Assembly (NCBI GenBank): GCA_023397655.1
Contig: JAEWTW010000028.1
Location: forward strand, 1 to 64,000
DNA: 64,000 nt
Source: Bacillota bacterium
GTDB lineage: Bacteria; Bacillota; Clostridia; Christensenellales; SZUA-584
Reading direction: 5' to 3'
The translations under genes and the position numbers were made by a program. The notes beneath the pieces are model-generated. The model had not been told where the DNA came from and did no database searches. It saw only the letters and a list, made by a program, of their open reading frames with translations. Of this stretch, positions 24,623-33,495 are shown one piece after another; the first letter of the stretch is position 1, and every line of letters starts with the position of its first letter.

Positions 24623-25165
24623 TCACTGTAATATACTTTCCTTTACCTTTTCTACCCATACAAGCTCATTCTGATAATACATTATCCCATTTTCAAATGT
24701 TATTTCCCAAAGGACTAATTCTTTATTGCTTCTTGCAAATTTCAGAAATTCTTTCTTTTTATCACTTTCCAATGCAGCCAGCTTATGCTTCAGCTTTTGT
24801 TCATAAAGATCTAACTGTAAAAGCAAATCCTTTTCCGACAGCCGTGAACTTAAAGACACCTTGATTAAAAAGTCATGCTTAAATCCCGGCAATTCAGGCT
24901 CTTCAAGCAGCCATGCAGTTATAGCTTCCTTTCCTTTTTCGGTAATACTAAATACTTTTTTTGATGGATTGGCTGCTTGATGAATCACTTCACCAGTAAC
25001 CAGTCCTTCTTTTTCCATCTCCTTCAATGTGTTATAAATCTGTGTATGTGTTGCGTGCCAGTAAAAAAGCATGGAATCATCAAAAGCCTTCATTAAATTG
25101 TAACCCGGCATCGGAGATATCTCTATCAAGCCCAACAGTAAAATCTTTAGCGACACTTTGACCAC
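24623..25165 (-). CDS. PadR family transcriptional regulator with C-terminal Vir_act_alpha domain
   Basis: A 177-180 residue regulator. The PadR winged helix occupies residues 5-75 (ILLLGLIEISPMPGYNLMKA, IYNTLKEMEKEGLV, ITEKGKEAI) and a long helical C-terminal domain follows. AAGGAAG is best spaced for the second GTG at 25156, not the first at 25165. It is 20 bp downstream of the EFR1 gene and probably co-transcribed with it. PadR proteins are usually repressors of adjacent stress or efflux genes. Confidence 0.8.
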   Translation of the reverse strand: MVKVSLKILLLGLIEISPMPGYNLMKAFDDSMLFYWHATHTQIYNTLKEMEKEGLVTGEVIHQAANPSKKVFSITEKGKEAITAWLLEEPELPGFKHDFLIKVSLSSRLSEKDLLLQLDLYEQKLKHKLAALESDKKKEFLKFARSNKELVLWEITFENGIMYYQNELVWVEKVKESILQ

Positions 25166-25184
25166 TTCCTTAAATGTAATATTA

Positions 25185-26015
25185 TTACATACTTCTTTGT
25201 TTTATTATTTCAGAAATTTCAATTTCCGGATGACGGTAGTAATAGCCCTTCGATGTTATACCGCCTTGAATGGCTCTATTCGGACACCAGTTATAACAAG
25301 CCAGACAAGTTTCACAGCGGTGCATCCATACAGGCTTATTATTAATGATTATATTGTTAACTGGACATACCTTTGAACAAATACCACACCCATTACAGTT
25401 TTCGTTAGTTTCAAATCCTATGTCCATCATACGTACAAGTTCTTCAATCTTTGTATCAGCAGGCATATTAGTTTGCTTAACAAAAGACTTTTTACATATT
25501 GGTCTTATCAAAATAGGCTGTATCGGAACAAGCAGTACTTCCAACAAATAATTGGAATAAAACAAGCCTTTGGTTCCGGCCAAGGTGTTCTTTACAATTT
25601 GTTCAAGCTTCTTTTTCCATGCGGAATAGATCTTTTGACAATTCTCTCTGGGTTTAAAAAATGAGTTTTGAGGCATATGGACTCCATAGGCCGCAGAAAG
25701 CTCCCCGCCTTTCGACCGCAAAATGCTTCTTAATATCCTTAATGATGCCATCGCAGCGCCGCCGTAAGTACAAACTGAAAATATATACTTACGCTTCAGG
25801 TTCACAAGTTTCTCCGCAAACTCCTTAACAATGATTGGAAGCTCACCGTAGTATACCGGGAATATTATCCCGATTACATCAGCCTGTGTTGCAATTTGTT
25901 TTCTATCTTTTAGTGATGCTATCGGAATTAGGTCAGCACCTGACTTTTCTGCAATATCCCTTGCTATCGCCAGTGAATTACCTGTTCCCGAAAAATAATA
26001 AATCTCCATGCTCAT
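25185..26015 (-). CDS. EFR1-family flavodoxin-ferredoxin fusion
   Basis: A 276-residue protein. The N-terminal flavodoxin-like domain starts MEIYYFSGTGNSLAIA, the FMN phosphate-binding loop. The C-terminus has two 4Fe-4S motifs: CNGCGICSKVCP and CETCLACYNWCP. EFR1 proteins are putative intracellular electron carriers in Clostridia; the partner is unknown. AGGAG precedes the start. It lies between a DUF4386-like gene and padR on the same strand. Confidence 0.85.
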   Translation of the reverse strand: MSMEIYYFSGTGNSLAIARDIAEKSGADLIPIASLKDRKQIATQADVIGIIFPVYYGELPIIVKEFAEKLVNLKRKYIFSVCTYGGAAMASLRILRSILRSKGGELSAAYGVHMPQNSFFKPRENCQKIYSAWKKKLEQIVKNTLAGTKGLFYSNYLLEVLLVPIQPILIRPICKKSFVKQTNMPADTKIEELVRMMDIGFETNENCNGCGICSKVCPVNNIIINNKPVWMHRCETCLACYNWCPNRAIQGGITSKGYYYRHPEIEISEIIKQRSM

Positions 26016-26070
26016 AATACTTCTCCTATTCTGCCGGATTATAGATCATACAGCGATTGGCACTACCATG

Positions 26071-26823
26071 TTAAGCACTTAGCCGGCAGACCCTCCAGCC
26101 GATCATGATATGCCATATCATAAGAAACAGTCCGGCGGTAGGTATAAAGCAGATAGTTAATATTCTATTATCAACTGCAGGTATAAAGACAAAAGCAATG
26201 CAATAAATCAAATCGAGCGCATTTGCAATTATTCCAACGTAACCAGTAATTCTATTGAACGCTTTGCTACGTATCATAACGACTGATATAATTAAACCTG
26301 CTAAAGCAATTAGAAGAAAACTTATATAACCTCCTGTCCCAGGATACGCATCAGGGCCGCTGAAGCGATTGATGGACAGCACCGCATGCCCCGCTGCCAG
26401 CAGCAGGTTTTTCTGGATTTCGGATGTAGCGGAAGCATATTGATTGCTAAGGGAAAGCATGGAGAAAGCTGTATTCGAGGCAAAATATACTGTTATTCCG
26501 ACTATACCAAGAGTCAGAGCGATTACCATGCAGCTCTTATTTATTAGCCTGAGAGCAGCAAAAAGAGCAAAAAACATCAATCCCAAAAGTGCATAATTAA
26601 GAATGTCAAAGATATTGAGATACGCAAGTCCTAAAAATCGGTTATGTTGAAGAAACTCAAACCAGTCATTGATAGCGACAGGGGCAGGTTGTAATCCAAA
26701 TAGTCCAAGTTCAGCCGCAATGTTTCTGCGAAATATTGCTCCTGCAATCAATGCAGCTATTCCACCGACTTTGTAAAGCCCTCTCCATGAAAAATCCGGC
26801 GTTATTTCACCTGCAACAGGCAT
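26071..26823 (-). CDS. DUF4386-like integral membrane protein
   Basis: A 250-residue protein with six to seven hydrophobic segments (for example VGGIAALIAGAIF, ALLGLMFFALFAALRLI, FLLIALAGLIISVVMI, AGLFLMIWHIMIGW). The pattern fits DUF4386, membrane proteins without known activity. GAGGAGGAGATTAAA supports the start. The IS element is inserted about 120 bp upstream and may have cut or changed its promoter region. Confidence 0.65.
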   Translation of the reverse strand: MPVAGEITPDFSWRGLYKVGGIAALIAGAIFRRNIAAELGLFGLQPAPVAINDWFEFLQHNRFLGLAYLNIFDILNYALLGLMFFALFAALRLINKSCMVIALTLGIVGITVYFASNTAFSMLSLSNQYASATSEIQKNLLLAAGHAVLSINRFSGPDAYPGTGGYISFLLIALAGLIISVVMIRSKAFNRITGYVGIIANALDLIYCIAFVFIPAVDNRILTICFIPTAGLFLMIWHIMIGWRVCRLSA

Positions 26824-26918
26824 TTTAATCTCCTCCTCTATCTTGTGATATTTATTTTATTATTAAATAAGTTTAATATTAAATAAATTATACTTGAAAC
26901 TAACAGAATGTCAATAGG

Positions 26919-26944
26919 ATTCTGAAAAAGTTTGGAAAAGTTAT
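26919..26944. repeat. 26-bp direct repeat, left of the IS element
   Basis: Bases 26919-26944 (beginning ATTCTGAAAAAG, ending AAAAGTTAT) are identical to 28006-28031. Both copies abut the IS ends exactly, as expected for an unusually long target-site duplication. Confidence 0.85.
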
Positions 26945-28005
26945 TGTAGGACTACAATACATTTTGGATAGAGGTGAATAGAAAACGAGAGACAAGAGGG
27001 CAATCGGGTATTGTTAAGTTGCAAGACAAAAACAAACCGAAAGGAGCCCCTTATCTCTCATGGACAAGATAACACAAGACATGAAGTATCGGCAATCCCT
27101 AATGCTCTATGCAAGCAAACATGGAGTATCCGCAGCATCCCGAAAATACAACAAGAGCCCGTCATTCATCTACTTCTGGCGCAAGAGGTATGACGGAACC
27201 ATCGAATCTCTGGCCTGCAATTCCCGGAGACCACACGGCCACCCTAACGCGCACACCGAAGGTGAACTGGAACTGATCCGTAATATGCGACGCAGGAATC
27301 CCCGCATGGGTCTGAATGAGTTATGGTGCCGGTTGCGGAGAAGGGGCTACCGTCGCTGCCTGCTTTCTCTGTATAGAGTCCTGCTGCGGCAGGGGCTTGT
27401 TAACAAGGGTAAGGTTAAGAGCAAGTACAAACCTAAGCCTTATGAACAAATGAAACACCCAGGACAGCGGGTGCAGATCGATGTCAAGGTTGTTCCTTCC
27501 AGTTGTCGGGTCGGTCAGGCTCCCAAACTGTATCAGTATACCGCCCTGGATGAATGCTCTCGGGTAAGGTGCCTCGGGGCGTATGAAGAGCAGAGCACCT
27601 TCTCTTCTGCGGATTTCCTATGCAGGATTGTTGCCTTCTACAGGCGCCGGGGAATACAGGTTCAGTGCGTGCAGACTGACAATGGCTTTGAGTTTACCAA
27701 CCGCTTTTCCAACTCAAAGCGTGATATTCCTACTCTCTTTGAAACCTCAGCTAAACAACTGGGCATTGAGCACAAACTCATCAAACCGTATACGCCCAGG
27801 CACAATGGCAAGGTGGAGCGCAGCCACAGAGAGGATCAAAAACGCTTTTATGATACCCATACTTTCTTCTCTTTGAAGGACTTTAGCGCACAGCTCGCCA
27901 AACACCAAACCCGAACCAACAATATCCCAACGAGACCCCTTGGTTGGCTCTCTCCTGTGGAGTTCCTAGATATGCACACTCTCCAATATGTTTGACAAAC
28001 CTACA
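26945..28005 (+). mobile_element. IS481/IS1202-like insertion sequence (1,061 bp)
   Basis: The left end begins TGTAGGACTACAATACATTT and the right end, read inward on the minus strand, begins TGTAGGTTTGTCAAACATAT. The ends share TGTAGG, then ACAT and TTGGA further in. One transposase gene fills most of the element. Direct repeats of 26 bp flank it. IS481 elements usually make shorter duplications, while IS1202-related groups are known for duplications of about this length, so the family label is provisional. Confidence 0.8.
27060..27995 (+). CDS. IS481-like DDE transposase
   Basis: A 311-residue transposase. The N-terminus has a helix-turn-helix (KHGVSAASRKYNKSPSFIYF) and a second one near residue 75-105 (RMGLNELWCRLRRRGYRR). 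The rve-type catalytic core shows QIDVKVV, QTDNGFEF and HNGKVERSHRED as the D, D, E positions. GAAAGGAGCC precedes the start. The gene appears intact and the element could be active. Confidence 0.9.
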   Translation: MDKITQDMKYRQSLMLYASKHGVSAASRKYNKSPSFIYFWRKRYDGTIESLACNSRRPHGHPNAHTEGELELIRNMRRRNPRMGLNELWCRLRRRGYRRCLLSLYRVLLRQGLVNKGKVKSKYKPKPYEQMKHPGQRVQIDVKVVPSSCRVGQAPKLYQYTALDECSRVRCLGAYEEQSTFSSADFLCRIVAFYRRRGIQVQCVQTDNGFEFTNRFSNSKRDIPTLFETSAKQLGIEHKLIKPYTPRHNGKVERSHREDQKRFYDTHTFFSLKDFSAQLAKHQTRTNNIPTRPLGWLSPVEFLDMHTLQYV

Positions 28006-28031
28006 ATTCTGAAAAAGTTTGGAAAAGTTAT
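28006..28031. repeat. 26-bp direct repeat, right of the IS element
   Basis: Identical to 26919-26944 and directly abutting the IS right end. Confidence 0.85.
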
Positions 28032-28054
28032 GTCCAAGTTTAGTCTCATACAGA

Positions 28055-28104
28055 AATGCACACCCCTGATCAATCTTCCAATAAATCTGAAGGAGGTGTG
28101 CATT
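28055..28104. repeat. Inverted repeat downstream of the IS element
   Basis: AATGCACACC (28055-28064) pairs with GGTGTGCATT (28095-28104) around a 30-base spacer. It may be a terminator for the minus-strand flavodoxin gene or the ends of another small element. Evidence is only the symmetry. Confidence 0.4.
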
Positions 28105-28125
28105 CATCGACAAGTATTTTTTATA

Positions 28126-28629
28126 TCAGGTTTCCTCGCTAACCGTACCTGCCCAGGATGCGACTGCCTGCCAATCACGGAAGTCGCCTTCGGGCGCTTT
28201 TACTTTGTTAATGATCCACTTTTCAAAAGGATTCAACGTTTTCAGCTCCAGTTTGCCTCCAAAGCAGGTGATATCACGAGGACGTATGCGTTCAATGAGC
28301 GGCCGGAGAGATTTAGGGTAAAACCAGCCATCCATTTGTTCAATAGGGTCTCCAGAGCCGGTTGGGCCGCATATAAAGAGCCAAACAGGTAGTTTCTCCA
28401 ATACTTCTATGTTCTTTTTCAAAAAACGCACGGCCTTTTTATGCCAAAGACCGATGTAAACCGAGCTGCCGAGGATGATTTTGCTATAAGGAGTCAGATC
28501 ATTTACTGTACCGGCATCCAGCACATCCACCTGTAAGCCTTTTTGTCTGAGTGTTTCACCGATTTTTCCAGCTATCTCCGCTGTCGATCCCCGTTTGGAG
28601 CCATAAGCCACCAACATTTTCTTATCCAT
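28126..28629 (-). CDS. Flavodoxin-domain protein (HemG-like)
   Basis: A 167-residue protein starting MDKKMLVAYGSKRGSTAEIA, the FMN-binding loop of long-type flavodoxins and of HemG-type protoporphyrinogen oxidases. Further conserved pieces are KIILGSSVYIGLWHKKAVRF and FICGPTGSGDP. No haem genes are nearby, so a general redox carrier or stress-response flavodoxin is more likely. It overlaps the upstream membrane protein gene by 8 bp and is the last gene of a TetR-controlled operon. Confidence 0.75.
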   Translation of the reverse strand: MDKKMLVAYGSKRGSTAEIAGKIGETLRQKGLQVDVLDAGTVNDLTPYSKIILGSSVYIGLWHKKAVRFLKKNIEVLEKLPVWLFICGPTGSGDPIEQMDGWFYPKSLRPLIERIRPRDITCFGGKLELKTLNPFEKWIINKVKAPEGDFRDWQAVASWAGTVSEET

Positions 28630-29308
28630 TGATTATCCCTCCCTTGTCAATGTCATGAGCGCATCCAGATATGAACGCAAGAATCAGGAACAGCAACCCG
28701 ACCCCCAGGGTAGACACCATTACCATACTGATGCCGTCTGGATTAGATATGCCAGGTACATATCCAAATATGGCGATTTGCAACGTATAAAGTATAAGCA
28801 GAGAACTGGCGACCAAGAAAGGACGCCACAGCTTCGATAAATATTTACGCACACCTACTGGTAAAACCTTTCTCCACCAATTTAGTGGTTTGTGAATACG
28901 TGTGGACATGCCCCATCCAATCATAAAGAATATTATCTGAGCTATTCCGCCTCCGACCAAAAACAACAGGATAAACAACGACAGAAATATAAGAGAGGCA
29001 TGCTTTTTATGCATAAAGCCTGCCGACCAGATGATGACGGCAATCCCTGCAAGCATAGCGGCAATACCGGTTAACAGAAAATTCGGGATGATGGTAAAGG
29101 CTGGTTCATTTCCATGAAGCCACATTCTGTTTGCTTCTCCGATGGCATCAATTACATAACCATTCGTCGCAGTATTGCCTTGCAGCGCTTCGAAAAAACC
29201 ATGACCCATGCCGCCTATGCCGAAAATGATGCCGAGTGTGGCAACGATTGTCTGAATCGCATGATTGACGTTGCCCTGCGTTGTATTATAAGTGTTTTCG
29301 CTTATCAT
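28622..29308 (-). CDS. Multi-pass membrane protein of a TetR operon
   Basis: A 228-residue protein with five to six hydrophobic segments (TIVATLGIIFGIGGMGHGFF, FLLTGIAAMLAGIAVIIWSAG, LIFLSLFILLFLVGGGIAQ, PFLVASSLLILYTLQIAIFG, TLGVGLLFLILAFISG). AAGGAGGTAGAG supports the start at 29308, which overlaps the TetR stop by one base. The conserved-looking GGMGHGFFEALQG and IHKPLNWWRKVLP are not diagnostic to me. Family unknown. Confidence 0.65.
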   Translation of the reverse strand: MISENTYNTTQGNVNHAIQTIVATLGIIFGIGGMGHGFFEALQGNTATNGYVIDAIGEANRMWLHGNEPAFTIIPNFLLTGIAAMLAGIAVIIWSAGFMHKKHASLIFLSLFILLFLVGGGIAQIIFFMIGWGMSTRIHKPLNWWRKVLPVGVRKYLSKLWRPFLVASSLLILYTLQIAIFGYVPGISNPDGISMVMVSTLGVGLLFLILAFISGCAHDIDKGGIING

Positions 29309-29889
29309 CACTCTACCTCCTTGATTCGTCCGGATAATACACAATCGACCATTTGATTGATCTTTTGCTTCCTCTTTTTTTCATCAAAAAAATCCGTGCC
29401 CAAATACCTGCTATAAAACTCTGGTTTCAGCACAATATGGTGAAATGGAATCATGAGCTGCAAGGCGATAATATTTAAGTCCGATTCATCGCACTCCGTC
29501 AACACCTCTTTTAGCAATGGCATGACCAATTTACAGGAATTTCCGCAGCCGGATTTCAGTTCGAGTGAAATGGCTATTTTGCATATATTACGGTATTTGA
29601 ATGCCGCATCCGCTGTTGCGAGCAGCATATTTCTCAGCCTCGTCTGCGCATCGGCACTCAAGTGATTATTTTGATTGGATTGCTCAATAATCTCACCCAT
29701 CATCGTTCCAACAACCTGACTGAGCAGATTCTCTTTTGACTGGTAGTAATAATTTACAAGCGCAAGATTCACACCGGCTTTTGATGCGATCTCCCGGGTC
29801 GTTATCTGCTGATCAGTTTTTCCCTCTGCCACCAATTCCATTGTAACATGAAATATCTTTTCTTTAGCGGTTGATTCATCCGGGTTCAT
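29308..29889 (-). CDS. TetR/AcrR family repressor
   Basis: A 193-residue regulator. The N-terminal TetR helix-turn-helix is clear (TTREIASKAGVNLALVNYYY, then QSKENLLSQVV). The start at 29889 is preceded by GGGAGGTGC; the frame opens slightly upstream without a better site. It heads an operon with the membrane protein and flavodoxin. A perfect 16-bp palindrome 24 bp upstream is a likely autoregulatory operator. Confidence 0.85.
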   Translation of the reverse strand: MNPDESTAKEKIFHVTMELVAEGKTDQQITTREIASKAGVNLALVNYYYQSKENLLSQVVGTMMGEIIEQSNQNNHLSADAQTRLRNMLLATADAAFKYRNICKIAISLELKSGCGNSCKLVMPLLKEVLTECDESDLNIIALQLMIPFHHIVLKPEFYSRYLGTDFFDEKKRKQKINQMVDCVLSGRIKEVE

Positions 29890-29901
29890 AAGCACCTCCC
29901 C

Positions 29902-29928
29902 ATTAAACATGTATTAAACATGTTTAAT
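29902..29928. promoter_or_regulatory. Probable TetR operator
   Basis: ATTAAACATGTTTAAT at 29913-29928 is a perfect palindrome, and a second TTAAACATGT half-repeat lies at 29903-29912. It sits just upstream of the tetR ribosome binding site. Confidence 0.6.
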
Positions 29929-30009
29929 AATACATCCTAACTTGGGAATTGTCAATAGAGTTTTACAATTTTTTTGTGTATTAACTTAACTTCATGTGCT
30001 ATACCTACA

Positions 30010-30650
30010 AAAAAAAGGCAAAGAGGTCTGCTCGGTGCACTACATCCGGGACAGTATCTAACGCGGATCATCCTTGACGACCTGCGCAGGGTGACGCACT
30101 TCGCAAGGCAAAAGGAGCGACTGTTCGCCGAGTACATCAATCGGAAGAACAGCGTGGAGCTTAGCCGGGAGATCATACCGTGCAGAAAGAGCTGGATGCT
30201 ATGCGGCGCAGAACACGGAACTGACGGCGCTTTTCAAGCGACTTTATGAGGACAACGTGCTTGGCGGAGTCACCAACGAGCAGTTCCGTATACTCTCCAA
30301 AGACTACAACGCTGAGCAAAAAGAGCTCTCGGCAGCCATTCTCGAGAAAGAATCCCGGCTGGAGAAGCTCAAGGATTCCGCCGCCAACGTGGAAGCATTT
30401 ATCGAGAAGGCAAAGCGGTATACTGAAATCCGTGAGCTGGCACCGGAAATCCTGAGGCTGTTTATCAGTCGTATCGAAGTCGGGGAACGCGGAGAGAAAT
30501 ACTCCCGCACCGCCGAGCAGAGCATTCGCATCTATTATCGCGACGTGGGTGTAATGGACAACGTGGAGCAGGTCGAAGAAAATATGGATCAGGAAAACAT
30601 TGCATTTAAAGGGCATGAGGCGAGCGACTTTCGCCATCCGCCTCCTACAT
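30010..30650 (+). pseudogene. Decayed large serine recombinase (DUF4368 C-terminal part)
   Basis: Frames broken by shifts and stops together read like the C-terminal region of Tn4451/TndX-type recombinases: LTRIILDDLRRVTHFARQ and SVELSREI, then QKELDAMRRR, then ELTALFKRLYEDN, then GGVTNEQFRILSKDYNAEQ and the DUF4368 end (RYTEIRELAPEILRLFISRI). The last frame is open from about 30257 to 30652. The catalytic N-terminal domain is absent. It is a relic of an older mobile element and is GC-richer than its surroundings. Confidence 0.75.
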
Positions 30651-30710
30651 AAAATGTCCCTATGAACGATTAATGGAAGGTCACCAGCGTGTTGTTACAC
30701 ATAATAAAGA

Positions 30711-31136
30711 TTACCGTTGAACCTTTTTCTTCTTAAAGCTCTGTATAATGAGTGTAATAGTGAGTCCTAAAATGATATGAGAGATCAGATTGATTATAAA
30801 GCCGCCTGCACCCACAGACCAAGTGGGTGTGACCTTATTAGATGCAAGGATAACAAAATTCATGAGTACCCAAAATAGAATCCCTGATACGATTCCCCAT
30901 GTGATATACCTTTCGCTGTCAGCGATCAGGCTTGCAACAAACCAACCTACTAACCCCGTAGCAATAAGGTAAACAATACAAATAGCTACATTCATTTGCC
31001 TTATTCCAAATAAGAACTGAGAAAATTCGCCCACTGTATCAACAGCTGATATTCCAATCGCAAATGTGAGCTGGTCGATAATCAATTTGATAATTCCGCC
31101 GATAACGCCGCCAATGACTCCTGCCCTTGCTTGCAT
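30711..31136 (-). CDS. Small integral membrane protein, unknown
   Basis: A 141-residue protein with four hydrophobic segments (RAGVIGGVIGGIIKLIIDQL, MNVAICIVYLIATGLVGWFV, WGIVSGILFWVLMNFVIL, FIINLISHIILGLTITLIIQ). It resembles YqhR/DUF-type small membrane proteins of Firmicutes but I cannot assign one. It is divergent from the copper-storage-like gene with about 170 bp between them. AAAGGAGAAATAG-type sequence precedes the start. Confidence 0.5.
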   Translation of the reverse strand: MQARAGVIGGVIGGIIKLIIDQLTFAIGISAVDTVGEFSQFLFGIRQMNVAICIVYLIATGLVGWFVASLIADSERYITWGIVSGILFWVLMNFVILASNKVTPTWSVGAGGFIINLISHIILGLTITLIIQSFKKKKVQR

Positions 31137-31306
31137 AAAAGTCTATTTCTCCTTTACTATTATTTTTACTATTTTCCCTCTTTAGAGGGCTCTTATACAA
31201 TACCTTGGCTTATAATTCCATTCCAGCTTCTCAACTCATTTCCTTGACAGTGCATTTAAAGAGTTCCTCTAGCTCATAATACCAATTGGAAGGAGGTGAA
31301 TTGATC

Positions 31307-31639
31307 ATGTTAACAAACAATTATCAGACATGCATAGACGCATGTAACAAATGCGCTCAGACTTGCTATGCTTGTTTTGACGCTTGCTTGAACGAACCTG
31401 ATGTCAGCGCAAGAAAAAATTGTGTAAAACTCCTTGTGGAGTGCGCACAGATGTGCCAGATGTCAGCGGCTGTTATGGCGATGAATGGACAGTTTGCCAA
31501 AGAACATTGCAAAATGTGCGCTGCTATCTGCGACAAATGTGCGCAGGAATGTGCTATGTTCAAGGATAACCATTGCCAAAACTGCGCCCAGGAATGCAAG
31601 AAATGCGCCGAAGAGTGCAGAAAAATGGCCGGTATGTAA
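31307..31639 (+). CDS. Cys-rich four-helix bundle copper-storage-like protein (DUF326/Csp)
   Basis: A 110-residue protein with 19 cysteines in helical CxxxC and CxxC spacing: CIDACNKCAQTCYACFDAC, then CAQMC, CKMCAAICDKCAQEC and CQNCAQECKKCAEEC. This matches the Csp/DUF326 family, whose members bind many Cu(I) ions inside a four-helix bundle. There is no signal peptide, so it would act in the cytosol like Csp3. GGAAGGAGGTGAATTG supports the start at 31307. A multicopper oxidase lies 6 kb away. Confidence 0.85.
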   Translation: MLTNNYQTCIDACNKCAQTCYACFDACLNEPDVSARKNCVKLLVECAQMCQMSAAVMAMNGQFAKEHCKMCAAICDKCAQECAMFKDNHCQNCAQECKKCAEECRKMAGM

Positions 31640-31644
31640 TGAAT

Positions 31645-31682
31645 AACCCGCAGCCAGCCTATTTTTCTGTTGGTTGCGGGTT
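31645..31682 (+). terminator. Hairpin after the copper-storage-like gene
   Basis: A 13-bp stem (31645-31657 with 31670-31682, two G-U pairs). There is no long T-run after it; it may serve the convergent ABC operon as well. Confidence 0.5.
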
Positions 31683-31731
31683 AATCTATAAGCTGTAAAA
31701 CAATTAGTATCTAATATTATAGCTCTCTCTG

Positions 31732-33495
31732 TTAAGAGATTCGCCAGTTCCGGTCTTCCAGCCGTTTATATCTGGAATACCAGCCTTCCTTTTGAGCCAA
31801 TGCCTGCGGGCTGCCGCTCTCCATGATGCGGCCCTGTTCCATGATGTGCACCGTATCAGCGTCAAGGATGCCGGAAATCCGGTGGCTAATGGTGACGATT
31901 GTCTTGCCGCTACTGATGTTGCGAATGGCACTGAGTACCTGCCGTTCTGTCACCGCGTCCAGCCCGGATGTCAATTCGTCCAGCAGCAACAGCGGCGGGT
32001 TGGTCACAATGGCTCTCGCGAGCGAAAGCAATTGCGTCTGGCCGAAGGAAAGCTTCTGCGCTCCTTCGCCTATCACCGTATCCATCCTATCGGGCAATTG
32101 TTGAATCACATCATATAAGCCAACTGTCTTTAATGCCTGTTCCGCTTGTTCCCTTGTAATGGAACTGTCCCTTAAAGTCAAGTTCTCGTAAATCGTTCCG
32201 TCAAAAAGCACGACTGTCTGAGGAACGATGCCCACCAGCCTTCGCCGTGCCGAGGGAGGAAGCAAGAAGGGATCGACCCCGCCGATGGTTATTCTTCCGC
32301 TTTTGGGCGGATAAAGCCCAGCTATCAGATTCATCAGCGTGGTCTTGCCCGAGCCGGTTCTGCCGGCAATGGCGGCTTTGGTTCTGGACGGTATGGTCAC
32401 GGATGTGCCGTTCAATACATCCTTGCCGATTTCATAGGCAAAGCGAGCATTTTCAATCACCACCGTTACGTCATACAATTTGTTTGCCTCGGACGCGTCT
32501 ATCTTTTCCGCTGTTTCAATTTCCTGATTGAAGTATGCCTTGATCCTGTTCAGGCCCGCCATGGCCTGCTGAATGGTCTGGATACCGGTCGCGGCGGTTT
32601 CAATGGGGTCAAACAGACGGATGAAGAGGTCTGCGGCAGCCGCCAGTGTTCCGAGAGATAGCCCCAATGCGACCGGTGTGGTGTTGTTTGAAGCGCCAAT
32701 AAATATGGCAAGGGCGATGACTGCGGCGCGCAGCGTCTGCATGATGCAGGGAAACCATGCGTCATAGATGCTGTTGGCGTTCATCGCAATACGGTGGTTT
32801 TCCAGTAAAGGCTCAAAGCGCCCCGCAAAAAACCGTTCCTTTCCAAAAACCTTTATGACCTTCATGCCGGAGTAAATCTCTTGTATACTGATATTGATGT
32901 CCGATACCCGCTTACGGACAACAAGCTGCTTTCGGTATATATTTTTACGAAAATAATCCGCAAGAAGATACACGGCTGGAAGGGACCCTAAAGCGATATA
33001 TCCCAATGTTGCGGACAGTGAGAACAGCGCGATTATTAAGCCGATGATTTTCAGCAGGTCGGCCACCGCGCTGATGATTCCCGAAGTAAAGAGCGCATTG
33101 ACCGCGTCGATGTCAGCCGTAAATCTGGATATGGTCTCGCCAGCGGGTACTTCCAAATAATACGACATAGGAAGGAGCCTCAGTCTGTCCAGCATCTTCG
33201 ACCTGATATTCAATAACAACCCTTGGCCGAAGACCATGGCCCCGTATTCCCGTACTAGATCGCTCAACCCCAACAGGATAACAGCCCCCAGGTACAGAAA
33301 CGCATATTGCCATAAGCCTTGTCCGCCTGACGCCAGGGGGCCGTCAACGATCTGTTTGAGTACCAAAGATGGCCATGCATTGATCACAGCGCCAGCGGCA
33401 ACCGCCAGTATCAATAGTGCCGCATAGAGATAGTATTTTTTGGTCGTTTCGGCAAGCGCCTGCGCCATTAAGCCATTTCCATGATTCTTACGCAT
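31732..33495 (-). CDS. ABC exporter half-transporter with consensus ATP site
   Basis: A 587-residue type IV ABC exporter subunit: six membrane segments in residues 20-310, then an ATPase domain with GRTGSGKTTLMN (Walker A), LSFGQTQLLSLARA (altered signature) and LLLLDELTSGLD (Walker B with catalytic Glu). Start 33495 is chosen because GGAGGCGGATGCAA precedes it; the frame is open further up, inside the partner gene. It overlaps the partner stop by 8 bp. Consensus Glu here and Asp in the partner indicate a heterodimer with one degenerate ATP site, as in BmrCD/LmrCD drug exporters. Confidence 0.88.
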   Translation of the reverse strand: MRKNHGNGLMAQALAETTKKYYLYAALLILAVAAGAVINAWPSLVLKQIVDGPLASGGQGLWQYAFLYLGAVILLGLSDLVREYGAMVFGQGLLLNIRSKMLDRLRLLPMSYYLEVPAGETISRFTADIDAVNALFTSGIISAVADLLKIIGLIIALFSLSATLGYIALGSLPAVYLLADYFRKNIYRKQLVVRKRVSDINISIQEIYSGMKVIKVFGKERFFAGRFEPLLENHRIAMNANSIYDAWFPCIMQTLRAAVIALAIFIGASNNTTPVALGLSLGTLAAAADLFIRLFDPIETAATGIQTIQQAMAGLNRIKAYFNQEIETAEKIDASEANKLYDVTVVIENARFAYEIGKDVLNGTSVTIPSRTKAAIAGRTGSGKTTLMNLIAGLYPPKSGRITIGGVDPFLLPPSARRRLVGIVPQTVVLFDGTIYENLTLRDSSITREQAEQALKTVGLYDVIQQLPDRMDTVIGEGAQKLSFGQTQLLSLARAIVTNPPLLLLDELTSGLDAVTERQVLSAIRNISSGKTIVTISHRISGILDADTVHIMEQGRIMESGSPQALAQKEGWYSRYKRLEDRNWRIS

